A stretch of 64,000 nucleotides of DNA, from assembly GCF_030144325.1 (NCBI RefSeq), contig NZ_CP126307.1:4926001-4990000 (forward strand), in the 5' to 3' direction. The position numbers and the translations under genes were made by a program. The notes under the pieces are model-generated. The model did not search any database and was not told the origin of the DNA. It saw only the letters and a program-made list of their open reading frames with translations. The stretch comes from Bosea vestrisii. GTDB lineage: Bacteria > Pseudomonadota > Alphaproteobacteria > Rhizobiales > Beijerinckiaceae. Shown piece after piece: positions 1 to 7,422 of this stretch (position 1 is the stretch's first letter; each line of letters starts with the position of its first letter).

Positions 1-776
1 CCCTGGTGAATCGCGAGCTCGCGCCCGGTCATCACGGTCGCGCCGGCCTTTTGCGCCGCTTTCAGCAGCGGAGTAAAGAGCGGATGGTAGACCGCATCCG
101 CGACCCATTGCGACGCATGGATCGCGCCCGCCTCGATCGGGATGCCGCGGTCCGGCAGCATGCCGATCGGCGTGCCGTTGACGATACCGGCAGCACCCTC
201 GGCAGCAGCCTCGGCGCTGTCGGCGATCACGGTTTCCGTGCGCTTGCCCAGGGCGGTTGCGAGTGCTTCAGCCTTGCTCCGGTCGGTGTCGTAGAGCCTG
301 AGCCGGCTGACACCGCTGCCGGCGAGCGCGAAGGCGATGGCCTTGCCGACTCCGCCTGCGCCGATGACCGCGACCGGCTTGTCGCCATCCTGCCGGCCGA
401 GCCTGCGATAGGCGGTGGCGAAGCCGGTGGCGTCGGTGTTGTGGCCGGTCAGCTTTCCGCCGTCGACGACGATGGTGTTGACCGCACCCATCGCGGCGGC
501 CTGCTCGGACAGTCCGTCGAGCAGCGGCAGCACCGCTTCCTTGTAGGGATAGGTCACGTTGATCCCGGAAAAGCCGAGCCGGCGGATGCCGTCGAGCATG
601 GCGACGAGATCGTCGCGCCCTGCGCCGGCAACCTCGATCAGATGGTAATGCGCCTCGATGCCGGCCGCCCGCGCCGCCGCCTCCTGCGCCGCTGGTGTCG
701 CCGAATGCGCGATCGGCGAGCCGAGCAGCCCGAGCAGAACGCGTTTGCTCTTCTTGGCGGTGACGATGGTCGACAT
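1..776 (-). CDS. Shikimate/quinate dehydrogenase, 3' end outside window
   Basis: NAD(P)-dependent reduction of 3-dehydroshikimate or oxidation of shikimate/quinate. About 258 residues are visible; family members have about 270-285, so only the C-terminal tail is missing at the left edge. Substrate-site motifs are GSPIAHS (residues 19-25), NVTYPYK with the catalytic lysine at 79, and GHNTDATG with the catalytic aspartate at 115. The Rossmann nucleotide loop GAGGVG is at 139-144. The ATG at 776 follows a purine-rich stretch. It lies about 100 nt downstream of a same-strand LysR gene, which suggests a regulated, possibly catabolic (quinate/shikimate use) enzyme rather than the housekeeping AroE. 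The choice between AroE and YdiB-like specificity is not settled by what I can see. Confidence 0.9.
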   Translation of the reverse strand, partial: MSTIVTAKKSKRVLLGLLGSPIAHSATPAAQEAAARAAGIEAHYHLIEVAGAGRDDLVAMLDGIRRLGFSGINVTYPYKEAVLPLLDGLSEQAAAMGAVNTIVVDGGKLTGHNTDATGFATAYRRLGRQDGDKPVAVIGAGGVGKAIAFALAGSGVSRLRLYDTDRSKAEALATALGKRTETVIADSAEAAAEGAAGIVNGTPIGMLPDRGIPIEAGAIHASQWVADAVYHPLFTPLLKAAQKAGATVMTGRELAIHQ

Positions 777-876
777 TCCATTCCCTTCGGCGCGCTCGTC
801 TCAGGCGGGCTTGCGCAATAGCCTCCAGCTAAACCGATTTGAAGCCGTAACGCGATAACCAATTCGTCGCTTCTGC

Positions 877-1803
877 CTAACCTGATGTTATCTTTCGGGC
901 GGCGACCCGCGGTGAAACGACGGCGGTCATCTCCTCGCGCAGCAGGCGGACGAAGGTTTCGGCGTAGAGCGAGAGAGCCTTGTCGTTCTTCATCGCGACA
1001 TAGGTCTGGAAATGGGTCGGCTCCTCGATCGGGATGTTGACGATCCCCTGCATCGAGCCATGCGCCACGGTGAACTGGTCGATGATGGCGATGCCGAGCC
1101 CGGCCCGCACCAGCGAGCAGACCGTGGTTCCGAACCGCGCCTTGATCGCCATGTCGTAATGCAGCTTCTGGCGCTCGAATATCTCGCTCATGATCCGCCC
1201 ATAAGGATCGGTCGGGTCGATGCCGATCAACGGATGCTGGACGATCTCGCGGGCCGAGATGCTGGTGCGCCCGGCGAGCGGATGGTCCTGCGGAACGATG
1301 CAGAGCAGCTCACCCATCGCCAAGGGCATGAAATCCAGCCCGGGATGGTCGAGCTTGTAGCTCATCGCCACGATCTCGCCCTTGCCGAGCAGGAGGTAGT
1401 CGAGCGCCTCCTCGATCTTCAGGATGTTGATGTCGATGCGCAGGTCGGGATGCTTGCGCCTGAGACGCTCGATCGCGCGCGGCACCATGACATGGCAGAT
1501 GCTCGGTACCGAGCCGAACTTGAACTCGACATCGCCGCCACGCTCGATCCGGGCCAGCATCGAGTGCAGGTCGTCGACCTTGCGGTAGACGCCGTTGATC
1601 TGCTCGAAGATGTCCTTGGCTTCAGGGGTCGGCAGATAGCGGCCGTGCCGGCGGTCAAACAGCTTGAGCCGGAGCGTCCGCTCGGTGTGCTTCATCAGCC
1701 GGCTGATGCCGGGCGCGGAGACGTTGAGCAATTTGGCCGCGCCGGCAATCGTGCCGGTGATCATGATCGCCCGGATCACCTCGATCTGGCGCAGCGTGAG
1801 CAT
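877..1803 (-). CDS. LysR family transcriptional regulator
   Basis: A DNA-binding regulator of 308 residues. The N-terminal winged helix-turn-helix starts at residue 1 (LTLRQIEVIRAI..., with AAKLLNVSAPGISRLMKHTE as the recognition part), followed by a periplasmic-binding-protein-like effector domain from about residue 90. I chose the ATG at 1803 because AGGGGAAA precedes it at a good distance and LysR proteins begin right at this helix. An upstream in-frame start would add 35 unlikely residues. It lies upstream of and on the same strand as the shikimate dehydrogenase gene, so that gene is a probable target. It is divergent from the membrane protein/HlyD pair across about 150 nt. Confidence 0.9.
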   Translation of the reverse strand: MLTLRQIEVIRAIMITGTIAGAAKLLNVSAPGISRLMKHTERTLRLKLFDRRHGRYLPTPEAKDIFEQINGVYRKVDDLHSMLARIERGGDVEFKFGSVPSICHVMVPRAIERLRRKHPDLRIDINILKIEEALDYLLLGKGEIVAMSYKLDHPGLDFMPLAMGELLCIVPQDHPLAGRTSISAREIVQHPLIGIDPTDPYGRIMSEIFERQKLHYDMAIKARFGTTVCSLVRAGLGIAIIDQFTVAHGSMQGIVNIPIEEPTHFQTYVAMKNDKALSLYAETFVRLLREEMTAVVSPRVAARKITSG

Positions 1804-1955
1804 GGCCGGCGTTTCCCCTGTCTGCTTCTTGCCGGCAGCGGAAGGGAGGGGCGCTTGCCTGTCAAGACGGGGGCCAGCCCGGTTGGACCGAGTTGACTCC
1901 CGCGTCATTTGCCGGTCAGCTTCCCTTAGGTCGTCGATCGGTCCGGGGGATTGTT

Positions 1956-2408
1956 ATGGCAGGCCAGCTTCATCCCGCGGCGCCGGATCACCTGCCGGCG
2001 TTCATCACCAGCCCGGATGGGACGGACTACCTGATGGTCGCTGCGGCGGTCATCCTGGTCGGCGCCGTACTCGGCATCGGCCTGCTCTTCCTGCGCCTGC
2101 ACACCTTGCCGGAACGCATCGCCCACAAGACCCACAAGCTGCAGTTCGAGATCGTTGCCGTGCTCGGTCTGCTCGCACTGTTCACCCATGTGCATCTCTT
2201 CTGGGTGATCGGCCTGTTCCTCGCCTTGATCGACATCCCCGATATTCCCGGAATGTTCGGCCGGATGGCGGGCGCGCTCGAGAAGATCGCCGGAATCGCG
2301 CCCGGCCATGGCGGGGAGGCCGCTTCGGACGTTGAGCATGGGGGCGCGCCGCCGGACGACAAGCCGGTGCAGGTATCGGCCGCGGCCGTGCCGACCGGCG
2401 AGCATTGA
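1956..2408 (+). CDS. Small inner-membrane protein paired with HlyD adaptor
   Basis: Unknown function, 150 residues. Two hydrophobic segments are visible (about residues 26-47, VAAAVILVGAVLGIGLLFLRL, and about 68-92), then a charged Gly/Ala/Pro-rich cytoplasmic tail. The ATG at 1956 follows GGGGGA. It ends 11 nt before the HlyD-type gene, so both are surely co-transcribed. Small two-helix proteins next to a membrane fusion protein occur in YiaW/YiaV-like pairs, but I see no clear DUF3302 signature and do not claim that family. An export-accessory role is an inference from the neighbour. Confidence 0.7.
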   Translation: MAGQLHPAAPDHLPAFITSPDGTDYLMVAAAVILVGAVLGIGLLFLRLHTLPERIAHKTHKLQFEIVAVLGLLALFTHVHLFWVIGLFLALIDIPDIPGMFGRMAGALEKIAGIAPGHGGEAASDVEHGGAPPDDKPVQVSAAAVPTGEH

Positions 2409-2419
2409 GGAGGTAGGCG

Positions 2420-3652
2420 ATGCTCGAGCTTCTCGTCTGCGCGCTCTTCACCCTCGTCCCGGACTATCTCTACCGCCGCTACGGCCAGGGCAAGCGGCTG
2501 GGCAAGGAGATCACGCTCTATTCGGTCTGGTTCGAATTGCGCTGGGGCATCGTCACCTGCGTCATGCTGACGGTCGGCCTGATCACGGTGATCTTCTACA
2601 ACCATCCGTCGACGAGCAGCGCCACGGTGTTCTTCCGGAGCGTGCCTATCGTGCCGGAGATCAATGGCCGCGTCGCGCAGGTCCATGTCGGTTACAGCGC
2701 GAAGGTCGAAAAGGGCGCGCCGATCTTCACGCTCGACAGCAAGAGCCAGGAGGCGGCCGTCGAGGCTGCGCGGCGCAAGATCGCCGAGGTCGACGCGACA
2801 TTGGTGGTCGCGAAGGCCGATATCCTCGCTTTTGACGGCAAGATCCAGGAGGCGAGGAGCGCGCTGCAGCAGGCACTCGACGAATTGCAGACCAAGCGCG
2901 AGCTAAGGCAGCGCAATGAAAACGTCGTCGCCACCCGCGAAATCGAGCGGCTGGAGAATATCGTGGCCGGCCGCGAGGCCGCGGTTGCGTCCGCGACGGC
3001 CTCGCAGGCGGCCGCCCAGACCAAGATCGTGACGCTGCTGCCGGCCGAGCGCGCCAGCGCCGAGGCGGCATTGGGGCAGGCGGAAGTGGAATTGAGCAAG
3101 ACCGTGGTGCGGGCCGGCTTCACCGGGCATGTCGAGCAGTTCACGCTGCGGGTCGGCGATATCGTCAATCCCTTCATGCGCCCGGCCGGAACCATCATTC
3201 CGGCAGAGGCCGGCAGGGTCGGGCTGCAGGCCGGCTTCAACCAGATCGAGGCGCAGGTGATCAAGGTCGGCATGGTCGCCGAGGCTACTTGCGTCTCGAA
3301 GCCGTGGACGGTGATCCCGATGGTGGTGACGGGTGTGCAGGACTTCATCGCTGCCGGCCAGATTCGCAGCGGCGAGCAGTTGATCGACGTGCAGCAGGTG
3401 GTGCGCCCCGGAACGCTTCTGGCCTATCTTGAGCCGCTCCACCCGGGCGCGATGGACGGCGTGACGCCGGGCTCGAGCTGCATCGCCAATGCCTATACCA
3501 GCAACCACGACGTGATCGCCGCGAAGGATACCAGCACCTTCCGGCGCATCGTCCTGCATGCGGTGGACGCGGTCGGGCTGGTGCATGCCCTGCTCCTGCG
3601 CATCCAGGCGCAAGTGCTGCCGATCAAGACCCTCGTCCTCAGCGGCCATTGA
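2420..3652 (+). CDS. HlyD family membrane fusion protein
   Basis: Periplasmic adaptor subunit of an efflux or secretion pump, 410 residues. Two N-terminal hydrophobic stretches (about 3-15 and 33-56) are followed by a split biotinyl-lipoyl domain (VPEINGRVAQVHV near 75-90 and VVRAGFTGHVEQFTLRVGD near 230). Between them lies a long alpha-helical hairpin rich in Ala, Glu, Gln and Arg (about 105-225). A GGAGG ribosome site sits just before the ATG. It follows the small membrane protein gene by 11 nt. No ATPase or MFS pump subunit is encoded nearby, so its partner is unknown. The next gene converges on it. Confidence 0.88.
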   Translation: MLELLVCALFTLVPDYLYRRYGQGKRLGKEITLYSVWFELRWGIVTCVMLTVGLITVIFYNHPSTSSATVFFRSVPIVPEINGRVAQVHVGYSAKVEKGAPIFTLDSKSQEAAVEAARRKIAEVDATLVVAKADILAFDGKIQEARSALQQALDELQTKRELRQRNENVVATREIERLENIVAGREAAVASATASQAAAQTKIVTLLPAERASAEAALGQAEVELSKTVVRAGFTGHVEQFTLRVGDIVNPFMRPAGTIIPAEAGRVGLQAGFNQIEAQVIKVGMVAEATCVSKPWTVIPMVVTGVQDFIAAGQIRSGEQLIDVQQVVRPGTLLAYLEPLHPGAMDGVTPGSSCIANAYTSNHDVIAAKDTSTFRRIVLHAVDAVGLVHALLLRIQAQVLPIKTLVLSGH

Positions 3653-3683
3653 GCCGACGAGGCCCGCCGGCCGCTGCTTCAGT

Positions 3684-4370
3684 TCACAGCACGTCGCGCA
3701 CGCGCACCAGTGTCGAGTCCATGTGCTTGCCGATGGTGGCGGCGAGCGCCTCGCCGTCGCGCTTCAGCAGCGCGGCGGTCATCTCCTCGTGCTCGGCCAC
3801 GGCGCCGGCCCATTTCTCCGGGCCCTCATTGCCGATGAAGCGCAGGCGCTTGATCCTCGCCTGTAGCGTGCCGTGCATCTCGACCAGCACGTCGTTGCCC
3901 GAAGCGGCGACGATGGCGCTGTGGATCGCCTGGTTCAGCTTGAAATAGTCGAGCCGGTTACGGACCCGGTAGAGTTCCATCATCTCGTCGTGCAGCGCCT
4001 TGATCGCGGCGATGGCATCGTCACTCGCCTCGGCACAGGCGATCCGGCCGCCGAGCTGTTCCAGCGTCTTCAGCACTTCGAGGATCTGTAGCAGATCGTG
4101 CGCCGAGAACTTGCGGACGACCGCGCCCTTCGCCGGCTGGATCTCGACGAGGCCTTCGCTCGCCAGGGTCTTGATCGCCTCGCGCAGCGGTGTGCGCGAG
4201 ACGCCGAGCTGCGCGCCGACGGCCCCCTCGTTGATGCGCTGCCCGGGCGCCAGCCTGCCCTCGATGATCATGTCGCGCAGCCGCTCGAGCACCTCTTCGT
4301 GCAAAGTGCGCCGCGTGATGCGCGGATAGGCGTCCTGCGCCTCGCTCGACATGCCGGCCTCGTTCGTCAT
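3684..4370 (-). CDS. GntR/FCD family regulator of the TTT catabolic cluster
   Basis: Transcription factor of the FadR subfamily, 228 residues. It has an N-terminal winged HTH (about 20-85; LGVSRTPLREAIKTLASEGLV is the typical recognition helix and wing) and a C-terminal all-helical FCD ligand domain (about 95-220) with the metal/ligand histidines expected in EHEEMTAALLKRD. The ATG at 4370 is preceded by AAAAGGAGAG, a strong ribosome site; the upstream in-frame ATG at 4400 lacks one. It is divergent from the pdxA2-tctCBA cluster, and a perfect inverted repeat lies between them (4524-4541). It is the likely substrate-responsive repressor of that cluster. Confidence 0.9.
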   Translation of the reverse strand: MTNEAGMSSEAQDAYPRITRRTLHEEVLERLRDMIIEGRLAPGQRINEGAVGAQLGVSRTPLREAIKTLASEGLVEIQPAKGAVVRKFSAHDLLQILEVLKTLEQLGGRIACAEASDDAIAAIKALHDEMMELYRVRNRLDYFKLNQAIHSAIVAASGNDVLVEMHGTLQARIKRLRFIGNEGPEKWAGAVAEHEEMTAALLKRDGEALAATIGKHMDSTLVRVRDVL

Positions 4371-4523
4371 CGCGGCTCTCCTTTTGTATCTGTACGGCAT
4401 GGCGCTTCCGCGCTGTCAACGCGACCGGCCCCAGCTGCGACGCGGGCTTCCCGGCTGGATGCGGCCCCGCCTGTGGACAGGTGAGGCCGCCACCAGGCTC
4501 GCGGCAGGGTAATGCAGTTAGGT

Positions 4524-4541
4524 TATGCTGCATACAGCATA
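4524..4541. promoter_or_regulatory. Candidate GntR/FCD operator
   Basis: TATGCTG-CATA-CAGCATA: two perfect 7-base inverted arms with a 4-base spacer, lying between the divergent GntR gene and the pdxA2-led operon, 72 nt before the pdxA2 ATG. Size, spacing and the central GCATAC resemble sites of FCD-type GntR regulators. Assignment to the adjacent regulator is an inference from position. Confidence 0.65.
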
Positions 4542-4613
4542 CTTGCGTTCGCGACCGGCCCCATGATAGGCCAGCGGCAAGCAACCGGCTGCGACCGGCC
4601 TCGGGAGGACAAG

Positions 4614-5642
4614 ATGGACACGCACGCTTCCTTGCCGGTGATCGCGGTCGCCATGGGCGACCCCTCCGGCATCAGCCCCGAGCTCACCGCCCGCATCCTG
4701 GCCGAGCCCGATCTGAGCAATGCTGCCCGCTATGTCGTCTTCGGCGATCTGCGCCTGTTCCAGCTCGGCGCCGACGATGCCGGCCTGAAGCCTGATCTGC
4801 ATGTCGTCGGTGAGGGCGATGCCCTGCCGGCCGATGCCGGCAAGCCCGTCTTCGTCGACCTCAGGAACCACGATCCGGCCGATCTCCAGCGCGGCAAGGC
4901 GACGCTCGCCGGCGGCCAGGCCGCGACCGACAATTTCCGCCGCGCGCTGCGTCTTGCTGCGTCCGGCAGGGCCGATGCGGTGTTCTTCACGCCCTTCAAC
5001 AAGGCGGCGATGCGCTTTGCCTATCCCGGCTATGACGACGAGATTCGCTTCGTGCGCGACGCGATCACATTCGAGGGCCCGGCCAGCGAATTCAACGTGC
5101 TGGACAAGCTCTGGAACGCCCGCGTCACCTCGCATATCCCGCTCTCCGAGGTCGCCCAGAACATCACCCAGGAGCGCATCCTGCGGGCGCTCGACTTGGC
5201 AGACCGGAATCTCCGCGCTGCCGGCTTCAACCCGCCGCGCATCGCTGTCGCGGGCATCAACCCGCATGCCGGTGACGGCGGCAATTTCGGCCGCGACGAG
5301 ATCGAGACGATCGAGCCGGCGGTTAAGGCGGCGAAGGCTAAGGGCTATGCGGTCGAGGGGCCGTTCCCGTCCGACACCGTGTTCCTGCGCGCCAGGAACG
5401 GCGATTTCGATGCCGTGCTGACCATGTACCATGACCAGGGCCAGATCGCGATGAAGCTGATGGGCTTCGATCGCGGCGTCACGCTGATCGGCGGCTTCCC
5501 GTTTCCGATCTGCACGCCTGCCCATGGCACGGCCTACGAGATCGCCGGCAAGGGCATCGCCAATCTCGGCGCGACCCGCGCAGCACTCTCGCTCGCGATC
5601 AAGATGGCGAGCGAGGGCAAGGCGGCGCGCAAGGCCGCCTAA
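4614..5642 (+). CDS. PdxA-family dehydrogenase (PdxA2-like)
   Basis: NAD-dependent metal-binding dehydrogenase of the isocitrate-dehydrogenase-like fold, 342 residues. PdxA proper oxidises 4-phosphohydroxythreonine in vitamin B6 synthesis. PdxA2 members act on four-carbon sugar-acid phosphates or other small acids in catabolic operons. Family motifs are GDPSGISPE (15-23), metal-site histidines in SHIPLSEV, GINPHAGDGGNFGRDE and MYHDQGQIAMK, and the late GTAYEIAGKG. The ATG at 4614 follows CGGGAGGA. As first gene of a TTT transporter operon under a divergent GntR regulator, with a KDA-dehydratase-like gene downstream, a catabolic role is far likelier than B6 synthesis. The true substrate is unknown. 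Confidence 0.87.
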   Translation: MDTHASLPVIAVAMGDPSGISPELTARILAEPDLSNAARYVVFGDLRLFQLGADDAGLKPDLHVVGEGDALPADAGKPVFVDLRNHDPADLQRGKATLAGGQAATDNFRRALRLAASGRADAVFFTPFNKAAMRFAYPGYDDEIRFVRDAITFEGPASEFNVLDKLWNARVTSHIPLSEVAQNITQERILRALDLADRNLRAAGFNPPRIAVAGINPHAGDGGNFGRDEIETIEPAVKAAKAKGYAVEGPFPSDTVFLRARNGDFDAVLTMYHDQGQIAMKLMGFDRGVTLIGGFPFPICTPAHGTAYEIAGKGIANLGATRAALSLAIKMASEGKAARKAA

Positions 5643-5711
5643 AGTCATGTCCCGGCATAGCGGCCGCGAAGAGCCGCACCTCATTTCAACGATCATCCAG
5701 GGAGAAACAGC

Positions 5712-6707
5712 ATGAAACGTTTCTGTATTGCAGCGGGCGTTGCCCTTGCCTCCGTCATTGCCGCAGTGGTTCCGGCCGCAGCCTGGCAGCCGACCAAGTC
5801 GGTCGAGTTCGTCGTGACCTCGGGTCCCGGCGGCGGCACCGATAATTTCGCCCGCATCGTCCAGTCGATCATCGCCAAGCACAAGTTGATCGAACAGCCG
5901 GTCGTCGTGCTCAACAAGGGCGGTGGCAGCGGCGCCGAGGGCTACATTTATGGCAAGGGTGCCAAGGGCGATCCCCACAAGGTCGTCTTCGGCACCAATA
6001 ATGCCTATCTGCTGCCTTATGTTGCCAAGCTCGGCTACAAGCTCTCCGACCTGACGCCCGTCTCGGCGCTGGCGCTCGACGAATTCCTGATCTGGGTCAA
6101 GGGCGACGCGCCCTTCAACGACGCCAAGGCCTATGTCGAGGCGGCCAAGGCCAAGCCCGGCAGCTTCAAGATGGCTGGCAGCCAGTCCAAGGACACCGAC
6201 CAGACGCTGACCGCGATGATCCAGGAGGCGACCGGCGCCAAATGGATCTACGTGCCCTTCCAGGGTGGTGGCGCAGCTGCGACCCAGCTCGCCGGCGGCC
6301 ATGTCGATTCCAACACCAACAACCCGAACGAGAACATCGGCCAGTGGAAGGCCGGCCAGGTGAAGCCGCTCTGCGTGTTCTCGCCGGTGCGCCTCGCCAA
6401 GAGCGACCCGATCCATGACGGCAAGGGCTGGGGCGACATCCCGACCTGCAAGGAAGCGGGCCTGCCGCTCGAGGCCTTCCAGATGCCGCGCACCGTCTGG
6501 CTGCCGGCTGAGGTTCCCGCTGACGCCGTCGCCTTCTATGCCGACGTGATGGAGAAGGTCAGCAAGACGCCGGAATGGGCCGAGTTCATCGCCCGCACCG
6601 CGCAGACCGCCCGCTTCATGAAGGGCAAGGAGCTCACCGACTTCGTCGCCAAGGACGAGGCTGCCAACGCCAAGGTCTTCAAGAACGAAGGCTGGGTCAT
6701 AAACTGA
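5712..6707 (+). CDS. tctC: TTT transporter periplasmic binding protein (TctC/Bug)
   Basis: Extracytoplasmic solute receptor of a tripartite tricarboxylate transporter, 331 residues. It has a cleavable signal peptide (about 1-24, ending AAA) followed by the Bug fold: KSVEFVVTSGPGGGTDNFARI corresponds to the first ligand loop and VPFQGGGAAATQLAGGHVD to the second. TTT receptors bind carboxylates through two water-bridged loops. The SD lies within CCAGGGAGAAACAGC before the ATG. It sits between pdxA2 and tctB; a 12-bp stem-loop just after it may protect its 3' end and raise its level over the membrane subunits. Its ligand is probably a sugar acid or hydroxy acid, inferred from the flanking enzymes. 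Confidence 0.93.
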   Translation: MKRFCIAAGVALASVIAAVVPAAAWQPTKSVEFVVTSGPGGGTDNFARIVQSIIAKHKLIEQPVVVLNKGGGSGAEGYIYGKGAKGDPHKVVFGTNNAYLLPYVAKLGYKLSDLTPVSALALDEFLIWVKGDAPFNDAKAYVEAAKAKPGSFKMAGSQSKDTDQTLTAMIQEATGAKWIYVPFQGGGAAATQLAGGHVDSNTNNPNENIGQWKAGQVKPLCVFSPVRLAKSDPIHDGKGWGDIPTCKEAGLPLEAFQMPRTVWLPAEVPADAVAFYADVMEKVSKTPEWAEFIARTAQTARFMKGKELTDFVAKDEAANAKVFKNEGWVIN

Positions 6708-6726
6708 CCTCGCCACGTCACGCTTG

Positions 6727-6764
6727 GATCATCCCGGACGGGCACAGCTCGATCCGGGATGATC
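6727..6764. repeat. Perfect 12-bp stem-loop between tctC and tctB
   Basis: GATCATCCCGGA (6727-6738) pairs perfectly with TCCGGGATGATC (6753-6764) around a 14-nt loop. It starts 20 nt after the tctC stop and has no T-run after it. A hairpin here is typical of transporter operons in which the binding protein is made in excess (3'-end stabilisation or partial termination). It could equally be a copy of a short dispersed palindrome. Confidence 0.6.
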
Positions 6765-6798
6765 GTTCGAAACACTGTCAGCATTCGGGAGAGCGCCG

Positions 6799-7287
6799 AT
6801 GATCAGCCGCTTCCAGGCCGAGATCGCGACAGCGCTGGCGACGCTCGCCTTCGGCCTCGTGATCGTCAACGGCGCCCGCGAATTCGGCCTCGGCTGGGAT
6901 TCCTCCGGCCCGCAACCCGGCGCCTTCCCGTTCTATTGCGGTTTGCTGATCGCACTCGCCAGCCTCGGCACGATCGTAACGACAATCGGCCGGCGGATGG
7001 GGGGCTCGGCGGCGCTCGCCGGAATCATCCTCGACAAGGAGCAGGGCAAGCGCGTCCTCTCCTTCTTCGTGCCGATGCTCGCCTTCGTCGTGCTGAGCGT
7101 GACGCTCGGCATGTATGTCGCGATGCTGCTCTACCTCGTCTTCGCGATGCGCTTTCAGGGCCACTATGGCTGGCTGCCCTCGCTCGCGACGGCAATCGGC
7201 ACCGCCGCCTTCTTCTATCTCGGCCTCGAGAAATTCGCCCAGGTCGGCCTGCTCAAAGGGCCGATCGAAGCGATGCTCGGCCTCTAG
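6799..7287 (+). CDS. tctB: TTT transporter small membrane subunit TctB
   Basis: Small integral membrane subunit of the tripartite tricarboxylate transporter, 162 residues, usual length for the family. Four hydrophobic helices are evident (about 9-28, 44-64, 88-110 and 124-145), with the conserved early motif GPQPGAFPFYCGLL. A GGGAGAGCG ribosome site precedes the ATG. It lies between tctC and tctA. Its stop codon is the first three bases of a palindromic repeat element that fills the gap to tctA. Confidence 0.9.
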   Translation: MISRFQAEIATALATLAFGLVIVNGAREFGLGWDSSGPQPGAFPFYCGLLIALASLGTIVTTIGRRMGGSAALAGIILDKEQGKRVLSFFVPMLAFVVLSVTLGMYVAMLLYLVFAMRFQGHYGWLPSLATAIGTAAFFYLGLEKFAQVGLLKGPIEAMLGL

Positions 7288-7399
7288 AGCAGGATGCGAA
7301 AAAGTGGGAACCGGTTTTTCGCAGAGATCCTGCTCTAAACTCTTAGAATCGATCACGTTTTATGATTTTGGATCGATTCGATCCAAAATCATCGTGATC
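7285..7399. repeat. Rhizobiales-type palindromic repeat, two hairpins
   Basis: The first unit has outer arms TAGAGCAGGAT (7285-7295) and ATCCTGCTCTA (7327-7337) and nested arms TGCGAAAAA (7295-7303) and TTTTTCGCA (7315-7323), with the conserved centre AGTGGGAACCGG. The second unit has arms GATCACG (7351-7357) plus ATGATTTTGGATCGA (7362-7376) pairing with 7378-7399, with a bulge of four T. It fills the tctB-tctA gap and begins inside the tctB stop codon. A shorter relative is at 25045-25084. Such elements recur in many Rhizobiales genomes. Here one could modulate tctA expression. Confidence 0.75.
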
Positions 7400-7422
7400 T
7401 AGACAGCGAGCCGGAGCCCACC

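Noticed and set aside
4518..6716. A 732-codon open frame on the minus strand opposite pdxA2 and tctC
   Set aside because: It is the antisense shadow expected of high-GC genes with G/C third positions; the plus-strand proteins have full family motifs and the shadow has none.
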